From positions 992,001-1,056,000 of the forward strand of contig NZ_CP080627.1 of the NCBI RefSeq assembly GCF_025917315.1: a stretch of 64,000 nt of DNA, written 5' to 3'. Both the position numbers and the translations under genes were made by a program. The DNA is from Halomonas qaidamensis (lineage in GTDB: Bacteria > Pseudomonadota > Gammaproteobacteria > Pseudomonadales > Halomonadaceae). A model generated the notes under the pieces. It was not told the DNA's origin and did no database searches. It was given only the letters and a program-made list of their open reading frames with translations. Positions 35,616-47,521 of this stretch are shown piece after piece (position 1 is the stretch's first letter; every line of letters starts with the position of its first letter).

Positions 35616-35636
35616 CAAGAGAGTGTGTATAACGCC

Positions 35637-36014
35637 GTGAATAGTAAACGACCCGTAAACCTAGACCTTACTACGATACATTTCCCACTACCGGCGCTAA
35701 CGTCGATTACACACCGTATTACGGGTGTCATCCTCTTCGTTGGCCTGATTTTCGCTTTTTGGGCGCTGGGTAAATCGCTATCGTCTCCTGCTGGCTTTGA
35801 TAGTGTCAGCAACGCACTGGCCACTAACTTCCTAGCCAAACTCATTGCTTGGGGTTTGTTATCGGCATTGGCATTCCATTTTGTGGCAGGTGTTAAACAC
35901 TTGCTAATGGATGCTGATATCGGTGTGACCCTTGAAGGTGGTGTGAAAAAAGCACAGATCACAGTTGTGGTCAGCGCCGTTCTGATTATTTTGGCAGGAG
36001 TTTGGGTATGGTAA
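35637..36014 (+). CDS. sdhC: Succinate dehydrogenase cytochrome b556 subunit
   Basis: 125-aa membrane anchor subunit of succinate:quinone oxidoreductase (complex II). It starts R-P-V-N-L-D-L after the first residues, exactly the SdhC signature. It has three transmembrane helices (about 25-48, 65-88, 103-124) and a heme-ligand histidine region A-F-H-F-V-A-G-V-K-H-L. The start is GTG 35637; GTG 35625 is the alternative, adding four residues. It overlaps sdhD by 7 bp, so translation is coupled. Confidence 0.93.
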   Translation: MNSKRPVNLDLTTIHFPLPALTSITHRITGVILFVGLIFAFWALGKSLSSPAGFDSVSNALATNFLAKLIAWGLLSALAFHFVAGVKHLLMDADIGVTLEGGVKKAQITVVVSAVLIILAGVWVW

Positions 36015-36355
36015 CCAACATCACAAGTTTTGGCCGTAGCGGGTTATCCGATTGGCTGATGCAGCGCGTTTCAGCGGTAATTCTGGCTTTATATACCATT
36101 TTTATCGTTGCTTACCTGCTGTTCAATCCTAATTTGGATTATTACGCCTGGAGCGGATTGTTCGAGCAAACATGGATGCGTATTTTTTCGCTGCTAGCGT
36201 TTGTTTCCATTGCAGCGCACGCCTGGATCGGTTTGTGGACGGTCACCACCGATTACCTCAAGTCCACTCGCCAGCGCGTAGGTGCCCAGACCCTGATTAT
36301 TCTGGCCATCTTCGTGTACCTGGTATGGGGCATTCAAATTCTGTGGGGAGCTTGA
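36008..36355 (+). CDS. sdhD: Succinate dehydrogenase membrane anchor subunit
   Basis: 115-aa second membrane anchor with three transmembrane helices (about 18-40, 55-78, 90-113). It shows the conserved D-W-L-M-Q-R-V-S-A motif at the quinone site and the heme-histidine helix A-A-H-A-W-I-G-L-W. ATG 36008 lies within the end of sdhC. It is followed 3 nt later by sdhA. Confidence 0.93.
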   Translation: MVTNITSFGRSGLSDWLMQRVSAVILALYTIFIVAYLLFNPNLDYYAWSGLFEQTWMRIFSLLAFVSIAAHAWIGLWTVTTDYLKSTRQRVGAQTLIILAIFVYLVWGIQILWGA

Positions 36356-36358
36356 TAC

Positions 36359-38131
36359 ATGTCTAACCTTCGTAGCTTGACGTTTGATGCCATTATCATC
36401 GGTGGCGGTGGCTCTGGCTTGCGTGCCGCTCTTGAACTGGCTAAGTCCGGTAAAAAGACAGCAGTACTGTCCAAAGTGTTCCCGACGCGCTCTCACACGG
36501 TTTCTGCTCAAGGTGGCATCACTTGCGCAATCGCCTCTTCAGATCCGAATGATGATTGGCGTTGGCACATGTATGACACCGTTAAAGGCGGCGACTATAT
36601 CGCTGACCAGGATGCGGCTGAATACATGTGTTCAGAAGGCCCGAAGGCAGTCTTTGAGCTTGAGCACATGGGGTTGCCGTTCTCACGTTTCGATAATGGC
36701 CGTATTTATCAGCGTCCGTTTGGTGGGCAGTCGAAAAACTTCGGCGAAGGCGGTCAAGCGGCTCGTACTTGCGCAGCCGCAGACCGTACAGGCCACGCAT
36801 TGCTACACACGCTTTACCAAAACAACCTCAAGAACAACACCACATTCTTAAATGAGTGGTATGCGGTTGATTTGGTGAAAAACAGCAACGGTGACGTAGT
36901 GGGCTGTATCGCTATGTGCATCGAGACAGGCGAAGTCGTCCACGTTAAATCGAAAGCCACGGTGCTAGCCACTGGTGGTGCCGGCCGTATTTATGCTTCT
37001 ACGACTAATGCCTTGATCAATACGGGCGACGGTATTGGCATGGCATTACGTGCTGGCTTCCCGATGCAGGATATGGAAATGTGGCAGTTCCACCCGACCG
37101 GTATCTACGGTGCGGGTACCCTGGTAACTGAAGGTTGCCGTGGTGAAGGTGGTTACCTGATCAATAAAGACGGTGAGCGCTTCATGGAACGCTACGCACC
37201 GAACGCCAAAGATTTGGCCGGCCGTGACGTAGTTGCACGCTCTATGGTCATGGAAATTCTTGAAGGCCGAGGCTGTGGCGAGAAGGGTGATCACGTCTTC
37301 TTGAAGCTTGACCATCTGGGCGAAGAGGTGCTTGGTAAGCGTCTGCCGGGTATCGTTGAACTGTCGAAAACGTTCGCTCACGTCGATCCTGCCAAAGACC
37401 CGATTCCTGTCGTGCCTACTTGCCACTACATGATGGGTGGTATTCCGACCAATATTCATGGCCAGGCAATTACCCAGGACGAAAGCGGCAACGATCATAT
37501 CATTAACGGTCTGTTCGCTTGTGGTGAAGCGGCGTGTGTATCGGTTCACGGTGCCAACCGCTTGGGTGGTAACTCTCTGCTAGACTTGGTGGTATTCGGT
37601 CGTGCGGCGGGTATGTTTATTGAAGGCGCGCTTAACGAAGGTATTGAATACCTAGATGCTTCTGAGTCTGATATTGAGTCAGCGATGAAGCGTATTACGC
37701 GCTGGAATGAGTCGGAAGGTGGCGAAAGCATTCCTGAGCTTAAAGCAGAGCTTCAAGACATCATGCAGACCTCTTTTGGTGTATTCCGAGAAGAGAAAAA
37801 CATGCAGGAAGGTGTCAAAAAGCTAGCGGATCTGCGCAGCCGTATTGCCAATGCCCACCTGCCGGACAAGTCCAATGCTTTCAACACGGCGCGTGTTGAA
37901 GCGTTAGAGCTTGATAACCTCATGGAAGTGGCAGAAGCAACGGCGATTGCTGCCCTTGAGCGTAATGAAAGCCGCGGCGCGCATTCGCGCTACGACTATC
38001 CTGACCGTGATGATGTCAACTGGCTGAAGCACTCGCTCTACTTCCCGGCCACGAAAGAGCTGAAGAAGCGCGACGTCAACTTCAAGCCTAAAACTGTTGA
38101 TACGTTCGAGCCTAAGGTTCGCACCTACTAA
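36359..38131 (+). CDS. sdhA: Succinate dehydrogenase flavoprotein subunit
   Basis: 590-aa catalytic subunit oxidising succinate to fumarate. It has the FAD-binding motif I-I-G-G-G-G-S-G-L, the covalent-FAD histidine in [10 protein letters not shown], and the active-site stretch H-P-T-G-I-Y with catalytic arginines further on (R-L-G-G-N-S-L). Length equals that of E. coli SdhA (588). Third gene of the sdhCDAB operon. Confidence 0.97.
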   Translation: MSNLRSLTFDAIIIGGGGSGLRAALELAKSGKKTAVLSKVFPTRSHTVSAQGGITCAIASSDPNDDWRWHMYDTVKGGDYIADQDAAEYMCSEGPKAVFELEHMGLPFSRFDNGRIYQRPFGGQSKNFGEGGQAARTCAAADRTGHALLHTLYQNNLKNNTTFLNEWYAVDLVKNSNGDVVGCIAMCIETGEVVHVKSKATVLATGGAGRIYASTTNALINTGDGIGMALRAGFPMQDMEMWQFHPTGIYGAGTLVTEGCRGEGGYLINKDGERFMERYAPNAKDLAGRDVVARSMVMEILEGRGCGEKGDHVFLKLDHLGEEVLGKRLPGIVELSKTFAHVDPAKDPIPVVPTCHYMMGGIPTNIHGQAITQDESGNDHIINGLFACGEAACVSVHGANRLGGNSLLDLVVFGRAAGMFIEGALNEGIEYLDASESDIESAMKRITRWNESEGGESIPELKAELQDIMQTSFGVFREEKNMQEGVKKLADLRSRIANAHLPDKSNAFNTARVEALELDNLMEVAEATAIAALERNESRGAHSRYDYPDRDDVNWLKHSLYFPATKELKKRDVNFKPKTVDTFEPKVRTY

Positions 38132-38158
38132 TCTCTGCACTGATGAGAGGGAGTCACC

Positions 38159-38869
38159 ATGTCTAACCTTCAGGTATCCGTATATCGCTACAATCCGGAA
38201 ACCGACTCCGCGCCCTATATGCAGGAGTTCCAGGTCGATACGAAAGGCCGCGATTTGATGGTGCTAGATGTCCTGCACCTGATGAAAGTGCAGGATAGTG
38301 GGCTTGCTTTCCGTCGCAGCTGCCGCGAAGGTGTGTGCGGTTCCGACGGTATGAATATGAATGGTAAGAACGGTTTGGCGTGTATTACGCCGCTGTCAGA
38401 CGTCGTTAAAGGCAATAAGCTGACCTTGCGCCCGCTGCCTGGTTTGCCGGTTATCCGCGATATGGTCGTTGATATGGGGCTATTCTATAAGCAGTACGAG
38501 CGTATTCAGCCGTACCTGCAAAATGATACCCCAGCACCAGCGATTGAGCGTCTGCAATCGCCAGAAGAGCGCGACAAGCTAGATGGTCTGTACGAATGTA
38601 TCCTGTGTGCATGCTGTTCTACGTCTTGCCCATCTTTCTGGTGGAATCCGGATAAATTTGTTGGTCCGGCTGGTTTGCTCCAGTCATACCGCTTCCTTGC
38701 AGATACGCGCGACACGGCTACCCGTGAACGTCTTACAAGCTTGGAAGATCCGTTCTCTGTTTTCCGCTGCCGCGGGATCATGAATTGCGTTGCGGTATGT
38801 CCAAAAGGGCTAAATCCGACCCGCGCAATTGGTAAAATTCGTGAAATGTTGCTGGCCGATGCGACGTAA
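38159..38869 (+). CDS. sdhB: Succinate dehydrogenase iron-sulfur subunit
   Basis: 236-aa subunit carrying three Fe-S clusters that pass electrons from FAD to quinone. The 2Fe-2S cysteines are in C-R-E-G-V-C-G-S-D-G-M and the following C-I-T-P region. The 4Fe-4S set is in C-I-L-C-A-C-C-S-T-S-C-P, and the 3Fe-4S set in C-R-G-I-M-N-C and C-P-K-G-L-N-P. Starts 27 nt after sdhA with GAGAGGGAG upstream. Confidence 0.97.
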   Translation: MSNLQVSVYRYNPETDSAPYMQEFQVDTKGRDLMVLDVLHLMKVQDSGLAFRRSCREGVCGSDGMNMNGKNGLACITPLSDVVKGNKLTLRPLPGLPVIRDMVVDMGLFYKQYERIQPYLQNDTPAPAIERLQSPEERDKLDGLYECILCACCSTSCPSFWWNPDKFVGPAGLLQSYRFLADTRDTATRERLTSLEDPFSVFRCRGIMNCVAVCPKGLNPTRAIGKIREMLLADAT

Positions 38870-39276
38870 ACGCCTAATCCTATGAAAAAAATGCGAGCGC
38901 CGCGTAAGTTGCTGCATAAAGCTACTTAAATCGTGGCGCTTCGCTTGTTATCATAGGGAGGTTTGGTGGTGCGGCGACGCGTCGCACTACCTTATCAGCC
39001 AAGTTTAAAAGCCGGTGCCGCAAGTACCGGCTTTTGAGCATGAACTGATTGAGTATGACCAAATAAAGAAACGCGTCGTGCAGTAAATGCTAAGCGATAT
39101 TAGTTCGTAATGAAATTCGTAGCGTAGTTCGTTACGAAAATGCAGTATGAACAGGGCTTCCGGCCTACGGTCGGCGCCGCCGGCAAATGTCCCGCCCCGC
39201 CGGCAGGGCAATAGCGATGTCGTTGCGCGATTGCAGCGATACCGATACCACCCCATCAGTGCAGGGTGACCGAGAG
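38870..39276. other. sdhB-sucA intergenic region
   Basis: 407 bp without a supported gene. It contains a GCGAGCGCC...GGCGCTTCGC hairpin (about 38893-38949) and a terminator-like hairpin at 39007-39035. Three TTCGT-starting units spaced 12 bp follow at 39104, 39116 and 39128. A GC-rich leader (39150-39210) carries CCGCCGGCA twice, at 39178 and 39197. Confidence 0.7.
39007..39035 (+). terminator. Terminator-like hairpin after sdhB
   Basis: AAAAGCCGGT (39007-39016) and ACCGGCTTTT (39026-39035), 10-bp stem, 9-nt loop. The short T-run suggests partial termination, which would make sucA expression partly separate from sdh. Confidence 0.65.
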
Positions 39277-42111
39277 ATGCAACAAGGCATAATGGAGTTG
39301 ATGTGGCGTTCCTCTCACGTTAGTGGTGGCAATGTCCACTACGTGGAAGCGCTTTATGAGCAGTACCTCGCCGATCCTGATTCTGTCTCAGACGAATGGC
39401 GCAGCTATTTTGATCAGCTGCCACGTTCTGAAGGCAGTGCCTCCCACGATGTTCCACTAAGCCCCACTCGTGATCAGTTCTACCAACTGGGTCGTGAAAG
39501 TCGCCCAGGTCGGGTAGCCGCCGCTGCGGATAGCGGTGAGAATAAGAAGCAGGTGAAAGTCCTGCAGCTGATTAACGCATACCGCTTTCGTGGCCATCAG
39601 AAGGCCAATATCGACCCGCTAGGACTGCGTAATCCCACCCCCGTCCCAGACCTCGATCTGTCATTTCATCAGCTTTCTAAGGCTGATCTTGACACCGAGT
39701 TCCAGACTGGCTCGTTTTTTCTAGGTATCGATAAAGCACCGTTGCGTGAGATCGTTGACGCACTGGAGCAGACCTATTGTCGCTCCATCGGCTGCGAAAT
39801 TATGCACATCGTCGATACCGAAGAAAAACGCTGGTTGCAGCGGCGTTTTGAATCGGTGCGAAGTGCGCCGAAATTCAGCGATGACGTGCGTAAGCACGTG
39901 CTGGAGCGCCTCACCGCTGCTGAAGGCCTGGAAAATTACCTAGCGTCTAAGTACCCAGGTACAAAGCGCTTTGGTTTGGAAGGCGGTGAATCATTTGTTC
40001 CAATGATGGACGAGTTGATTCAGCGCTCCGGCGGTTATGGCACCAAAGAAGTCGTTATTGGCATGGCTCACCGTGGTCGTCTCAACTTACTGGTCAATAT
40101 TTTGGGTAAAAATCCCGCTGAATTGATCGATGAGTTCGACGGTAAAAAGGTGATCGAACGTGGTTCTGGTGACGTAAAATATCACCAAGGCTTTAGCTCT
40201 AACGTCATGTCGCCTGGTGGTGAAGTTCACTTGGCCATGTCCTTTAACCCGTCGCATTTGGAAATTGTTGCGCCAGTGGTTGAAGGCTCAGTGCGGGCAC
40301 GTCAAGATCGCCGTAATGACGAAGAGGGCAGTAAAGTACTGCCAATCAACGTCCATGGTGATGCCGCATTTGCTGGTCAAGGCGTGGTCATGGAGACATT
40401 CCAGATGTCTCAAACCCGTGCCTATAAGACCGGCGGTACAGTACATATCGTGATTAACAACCAAGTGGGTTTCACAACCTCGAACCCCTTGGATGCACGT
40501 TCTACTGAGTACTGTACCGATATTGCTAAGATGGTTCAGGCGCCGATTTTCCATGTTAACGGCGACGATCCCGATGCAGTGATCCATGCAACCCAGGTGG
40601 CATTGGACTACCGTCAGCAGTTCAAAAAAGATGTTGTTATTGATTTGGTGTGCTATCGCCGTCGCGGCCATAACGAGGCCGACGAGCCATCGGGCACCCA
40701 GCCAATGATGTACGCCAAAATTAAAGATCATCCTTCTTCGCGTTCTCTCTATGCTCAGCGCTTAGTAGAACAGGGCGTACTATCAGAAGAAGATGCTAAG
40801 GCAATGGTTGAAACCTACCGCGATGATCTTGTGGCAGGTAACCACGTAGCAAATGCCTTGGTGCAAGAGCCGAATACCTCACTGTTTGTGGACTGGGCGC
40901 CTTACCTGGGACACGAGTGGACTGGCGATGCAGACACCACCTTCGATATGAAGCGTCTGCAACAGTTGGCAGCACGAATGTGCGATATCCCTGACGGGGT
41001 CGAAGTTCAGCGCCAGGTCGCTAAGATCTATGAAGACCGTCGCAAAATGCAGGCGGGCGGCATGGGGCTTAACTGGGGCTTCGCTGAAACGCTAGCGTAT
41101 GCCACGCTGCTTGATCAGGGCCACCCGATCCGTATTACCGGTCAGGATGTTGGTCGTGGGACGTTCTCTCACCGCCATGCGGTTGTGCACAATCAGAAAG
41201 ACGGTTCTACTTATGTGCCGTTGCAGAACATGTCTGATGGTCAGCCGCGCTTTACGATTCATGACTCTTTCTTGTCAGAAGAAGCGGTGTTGGCCTTTGA
41301 ATATGGCTACTCTACAACAGCGCCAAACGACTTAGTCATTTGGGAAGCCCAGTTTGGTGACTTCTTCAATGGCGCCCAGGTGGTGGTTGACCAGTTTATA
41401 TCCTCTGGTGAAACCAAATGGGGCCGGCTGTGTGGCCTAACCATGCTGTTGCCGCACGGCTATGAAGGGCAAGGCCCTGAGCACTCATCTGCTCGATTAG
41501 AGCGTTTCTTGCAGCTGTGCGCTGAGCACAATATGCAAGTATGTGTGCCGACGACACCTGCACAGATTTATCACCTGTTGCGACGTCAGGTCATTCGCCC
41601 GCTGCGTAAGCCGTTGGTAGTGATGTCGCCGAAGTCGCTGTTGCGTCATAAAGAAGCAGTATCTAGCCTAGAAGATCTCGCTCATGGCAAGTTCCACATG
41701 GTCTTGCCAGATCAAGCGAATCTTGAGGCAGAGAAAGTGACTCGCGTTATTATGTGTGCTGGCAAGGTGTACTACGACCTAGCCAACTGGCGTGCAGAAA
41801 ACGAGCGTGATGATACGGCGATTATTCGTCTTGAGCAGCTCTACCCCTTCCCGAAAGAAGAGCTTCTGGAAGTGCTCCAGGCGTATGCCAATGTGGAAGA
41901 CATCGTGTGGTGCCAGGAAGAGCCGCTGAACCAGGGCGCTTGGTACTCAAGTCAGCACCACATGCGCGCCGTGGCCGATATGCTGAAAGATGGCTTCGGA
42001 CGTGATTTGAAATTTGCAGGACGTCCTGCCTCTGCCGCACCGGCAGCTGGCTATATGTCCGTCCACACTGAACAGCAGCGCCAGCTGGTGGAAGACGCTT
42101 TTAACCTATAA
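39277..42111 (+). CDS. sucA: 2-oxoglutarate dehydrogenase E1 component
   Basis: 944-aa thiamine-diphosphate enzyme that decarboxylates 2-oxoglutarate and transfers the succinyl group to SucB. The N-terminal SucB-binding stretch is present (Y-V-E-A-L-Y-E-Q-Y-L-A-D-P). Also seen are G-M-A-H-R-G-R-L-N-L-L, the TPP motif G-D-D-P-D-A-V, and the transketolase-like C-terminal half. I set the start at ATG 39277 (M-Q-Q-G-I-M-E-L-M-W-R-S-S); the frame is open back to 39187, but those residues are not family-like. First of sucAB-lpd-sucCD. Confidence 0.96.
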   Translation: MQQGIMELMWRSSHVSGGNVHYVEALYEQYLADPDSVSDEWRSYFDQLPRSEGSASHDVPLSPTRDQFYQLGRESRPGRVAAAADSGENKKQVKVLQLINAYRFRGHQKANIDPLGLRNPTPVPDLDLSFHQLSKADLDTEFQTGSFFLGIDKAPLREIVDALEQTYCRSIGCEIMHIVDTEEKRWLQRRFESVRSAPKFSDDVRKHVLERLTAAEGLENYLASKYPGTKRFGLEGGESFVPMMDELIQRSGGYGTKEVVIGMAHRGRLNLLVNILGKNPAELIDEFDGKKVIERGSGDVKYHQGFSSNVMSPGGEVHLAMSFNPSHLEIVAPVVEGSVRARQDRRNDEEGSKVLPINVHGDAAFAGQGVVMETFQMSQTRAYKTGGTVHIVINNQVGFTTSNPLDARSTEYCTDIAKMVQAPIFHVNGDDPDAVIHATQVALDYRQQFKKDVVIDLVCYRRRGHNEADEPSGTQPMMYAKIKDHPSSRSLYAQRLVEQGVLSEEDAKAMVETYRDDLVAGNHVANALVQEPNTSLFVDWAPYLGHEWTGDADTTFDMKRLQQLAARMCDIPDGVEVQRQVAKIYEDRRKMQAGGMGLNWGFAETLAYATLLDQGHPIRITGQDVGRGTFSHRHAVVHNQKDGSTYVPLQNMSDGQPRFTIHDSFLSEEAVLAFEYGYSTTAPNDLVIWEAQFGDFFNGAQVVVDQFISSGETKWGRLCGLTMLLPHGYEGQGPEHSSARLERFLQLCAEHNMQVCVPTTPAQIYHLLRRQVIRPLRKPLVVMSPKSLLRHKEAVSSLEDLAHGKFHMVLPDQANLEAEKVTRVIMCAGKVYYDLANWRAENERDDTAIIRLEQLYPFPKEELLEVLQAYANVEDIVWCQEEPLNQGAWYSSQHHMRAVADMLKDGFGRDLKFAGRPASAAPAAGYMSVHTEQQRQLVEDAFNL

Positions 42112-42149
42112 GCGCCCACCGGGTTTAGAGAACATATAAGGGAAACGAC

Positions 42150-43712
42150 ATGGCTACTGAGATCAAAGCGCCAACCTTTCCGGAATCCGTTGCCGAAGGC
42201 ACTGTGGCTGCGTGGCATAAAAAGCCGGGTGACAGCGTCGAACGCGACGAGCTGATTGTTGAAATCGAAACCGACAAAGTGGTGCTCGAAGTCGTCGCAC
42301 CGGAAGCGGGTACCCTGACTGACGTAATGGCCGAAGAAGGCGATACCGTTGAGTCAGAGCAGGTGCTGGGCAAAATTGGTGAAGGCAACGCGTCTGGCAG
42401 CAAAGAAGAATCATCTTCTGATGCTAAAAAAGACGAAAAGAAAGACGATAAGCAAGAAGAGAAAAAAACCAGCGGCGGTAACAGCGGTGGTAAGCAGCAT
42501 GACGTAAAAGCCCCAAGCTTCCCTGAGTCTATTCAGGAAGGCACCGTGGCAACATGGCACAAGAAGGTAGGTGAGGCGGTTAAGCGCGATGAGGTGCTGG
42601 CCGATATCGAAACCGATAAGGTTGTGCTAGAAGTTGTTGCACCGGCTGATGGCGCACTGGCTGAAATTAAAGCCGAAGAAGGCAGCCAAGTTGAATCCGA
42701 AGCGATTCTAGCCGTCTTCACTGAAGGTGCTGGTGGTGCAAGTGAAGAGAGCAGCAGTACCTCTTCTTCCAGCGCTGCGGGTACCGATGACGAAGGCTCT
42801 GATGAGAAAGTTGGTGATAAAATCTTAGCCCCTGCTGCCCGCAAAATGGTCGCTGAGCATGATCTGGATGTTTCTAAGATTGAGGGCACCGGCAAAGGTG
42901 GCCGCATCTTGAAAGAAGACGTGCAAAAAGCAGTGAAAGACGGCTCTGCCAAAAAAGCATCGAAATCTTCAGCCCCAGCGAAAGCTGCTGCCGCACCGGC
43001 AGTAGAAGGGGATCGCGTTGAGAAGCGCGTTCCGATGACGCGTCTGCGTCAAACCATTGCTAAGCGCCTAGTTCAGGCACAGCAAACCGCTGCCATGCTG
43101 ACCACGTACAACGAAGTGGACATGACTGAAATCATGGCCCTGCGTGCTCAGTACAAAGATACGTTCCAGAAAACCCACGATATTAAACTGGGCTTTATGG
43201 GCTTCTTTGTGAAAGCGGCTTCTGAAGCACTCAAGCGCTTCCCGGATGTTAATGCTTCTATTGACGGTACCGATATCGTTTACCACGGTTATCAAGATAT
43301 TGGCGTCGCGGTATCAACGGATCGTGGCCTAGTTGTACCGGTACTGCGTGACACTGACAGCATGAAGATTGCTGACGTTGAGCGCACCATTGTTGATTTC
43401 GGTAAGCGTGGTCGTGACGGCAAGCTGGGCATGGATGACATGATCGGTGGCACCTTCACTATTACTAACGGCGGTACGTTTGGTTCGTTGATGTCGACCC
43501 CGATTATCAATCCGCCTCAGACCGCTATCCTGGGCATGCACAAAATCCAGGATCGTCCCATGGCTGTGAATGGTAAGGTCGAGATTCGCCCGATGATGTA
43601 TCTAGCGCTTTCTTACGACCACCGCATGATTGATGGTAAAGATGCGGTACGATTCCTGGTTACTATTAAAGAGCTGCTGGAAGACCCGGCTCGCTTGCTG
43701 CTGGACGTATAA
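42150..43712 (+). CDS. sucB: 2-oxoglutarate dehydrogenase E2 with two lipoyl domains
   Basis: 520-aa dihydrolipoyl succinyltransferase, longer than E. coli SucB (about 405 aa) because it has two lipoyl domains. Domain 1 is residues 2-77 (lipoyl-lysine Lys43 in E-T-D-K-V-V-L-E-V), domain 2 is residues 118-192 (Lys157 in the same motif). Lys/Glu/Ser-rich linkers separate them. The E1/E3-binding domain is at 224-262, and the catalytic domain runs from about 285 with H-R-M-I-D-G (His491, Asp495). The two lipoyl domains are alike at protein level, suggesting internal duplication. Confidence 0.95.
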   Translation: MATEIKAPTFPESVAEGTVAAWHKKPGDSVERDELIVEIETDKVVLEVVAPEAGTLTDVMAEEGDTVESEQVLGKIGEGNASGSKEESSSDAKKDEKKDDKQEEKKTSGGNSGGKQHDVKAPSFPESIQEGTVATWHKKVGEAVKRDEVLADIETDKVVLEVVAPADGALAEIKAEEGSQVESEAILAVFTEGAGGASEESSSTSSSSAAGTDDEGSDEKVGDKILAPAARKMVAEHDLDVSKIEGTGKGGRILKEDVQKAVKDGSAKKASKSSAPAKAAAAPAVEGDRVEKRVPMTRLRQTIAKRLVQAQQTAAMLTTYNEVDMTEIMALRAQYKDTFQKTHDIKLGFMGFFVKAASEALKRFPDVNASIDGTDIVYHGYQDIGVAVSTDRGLVVPVLRDTDSMKIADVERTIVDFGKRGRDGKLGMDDMIGGTFTITNGGTFGSLMSTPIINPPQTAILGMHKIQDRPMAVNGKVEIRPMMYLALSYDHRMIDGKDAVRFLVTIKELLEDPARLLLDV

Positions 43713-43769
43713 CGGAGCGCGTTGATCCGCCTCCGCTGCTGTATTAGCGTTCTAATGCAATCGCACCTT

Positions 43770-45266
<1,497 letters not shown>

Positions 45267-45285
45267 TTCGCTAAGCAACAACCAA

Positions 45286-45377
45286 GCGCCACCGACAGGT
45301 GGCGCAACACTTTCGGCTCTGTGAGGCTAGTCATCAGAGTCGAAAGTACGGGGATGTCCCGCTTTTAAAGTAGCGGG
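45286..45377 (+). promoter_or_regulatory. Three consecutive hairpins between lpd and sucC
   Basis: Hairpin 1 GCGCCACC-GACA-GGTGGCGC (45286-45305). Hairpin 2 ACTTTCGGCTCTG / CAGAGTCGAAAGT (45309-45321 with 45335-45347, one wobble pair). Hairpin 3 CCCGCT / AGCGGG (45358-45377). They fill most of the 149-bp gap. None has a long T-run, so RNA processing, stability or translation control is more likely than termination. Confidence 0.7.
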
Positions 45378-45415
45378 GCATCGTTCGAGTCACATGCAAC
45401 CAATGGCATGAATCG

Positions 45416-46581
45416 ATGAACCTTCACGAGTATCAAGGCAAACAGCTGTTTGCTGATTATGGTCTACCAGTGTCTAAAGGCTTTGCCGTGGACACTCCCG
45501 AAGAAGCCGAAGAAGCGTGCAAAAAGATCGGCGGTGACATGTGGGTAGTTAAAGCCCAGGTTCACGCTGGTGGCCGCGGTAAAGCGGGCGGCGTTAAGCT
45601 GATTAAAGATCCGGCCGAAGCAAAAGCTTTCGCCGAGCAGTGGTTAGGCAAGAACCTAGTAACCTTCCAAACTGACGAAAAAGGTCAGCCGGTTGCTAAG
45701 ATTTTGGTTGAGACCTGCACCGATATCGCTGATGAGCTGTATCTTGGCGCCGTTGTTGACCGCACTACCCGTCGCGTGGTCTTCATGGCCTCTACCGAAG
45801 GCGGTGTTGAAATCGAGACCGTTGCTGAAGAAACGCCGGAAAAGATTCTGAAAGCTGAGATCGATCCGCTGGTCGGCGCACAACCCTACCAAGCGCGTGA
45901 GTTGGCCTTTGCTCTGGGCCTTAAAGGCGACCAGATCAAGCAGTTCACCAAGATTTTCCTGGGCCTTTCTAAGCTGTTCCATGATAAGGATCTGGCGCTG
46001 TTAGAAATTAACCCGCTAGTGATTACCGACGAAGGCAATCTGCACTGCCTCGACGCAAAACTGGGACTCGACAGCAACGCGCTATACCGTCACCCAGATC
46101 TTCAGGCGATGCGCGATCCTTCCCAGGAAGATCAGCGTGAAGCGGATGCGGCGAAGTGGGAACTGAACTATGTAGCACTTGATGGCAACATCGGCTGCAT
46201 GGTTAACGGTGCTGGCCTGGCCATGGGTACCATGGACATCGTCAACCTGAGCGGCGGCAAGCCTGCTAACTTCTTGGACGTTGGCGGCGGCGCGACCAAA
46301 GAGCGCGTTGCAGAAGCGTTCAAGATCATCTTGTCTGACGACAACGTCAAAGCGGTTCTGGTGAACATCTTCGGCGGTATTGTTCGTTGCGACATGATTG
46401 CTGAAGGCATCATCGGTGCTGTTGAACAAGTCGGTGTTAACGTTCCGGTAGTTGTACGCCTGGAAGGTAACAACGCTGAATTGGGCGCTGAAAAACTGGC
46501 GTCTAGCGGTCTGAACATCATCGCTGCTACCAGTCTGACCGACGCGGCTCAGCAGGTTGTAAAAGCAGCGGAGGGCAAGTA

Positions 46582-46582
<1 letters not shown>
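45416..46582 (+). CDS. sucC: Succinyl-CoA synthetase beta subunit
   Basis: 388-aa ATP-grasp subunit of succinyl-CoA synthetase, which makes ATP/GTP from succinyl-CoA. It begins [12 protein letters not shown] and contains the ATP-grasp loop [12 protein letters not shown]-terminal CoA-ligase domain shows L-D-V-G-G-G-A and [10 protein letters not shown]. Length equals E. coli SucC (388). It overlaps sucD by one base (TAATG). Confidence 0.97.
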
Positions 46583-47454
<872 letters not shown>

Positions 47455-47480
47455 GCCAACTGACCTCTCGAAGCACGCGA

Positions 47481-47506
47481 TAAGGGCGCCTTTCAAGGCG
47501 CCCTTA
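47481..47506. terminator. Terminator after sucD
   Basis: TAAGGGCGCC-TTTCAA-GGCGCCCTTA, perfect 10-bp stem, between sucD and the convergent flippase-like gene. Probably bidirectional. Confidence 0.82.
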
Positions 47507-47521
47507 TTCATTGGTGCATGG

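Larger units (their letters stand above)
35149..35636. other. gltA-sdhC divergent control region
   Basis: 488 bp with no supported gene. It holds opposed promoters for gltA (35224-35251) and sdhC (35477-35505), and a lone DnaA-box-like TGTGGATAG at about 35292-35300. A GC-rich structured leader (about 35510-35620) precedes sdhC. Confidence 0.7.

Noticed and set aside
39005..39256. 83-codon minus-strand frame in the sdhB-sucA gap
   Set aside because: No ribosome binding site or similarity, and it crosses the terminator hairpin and the sucA leader.
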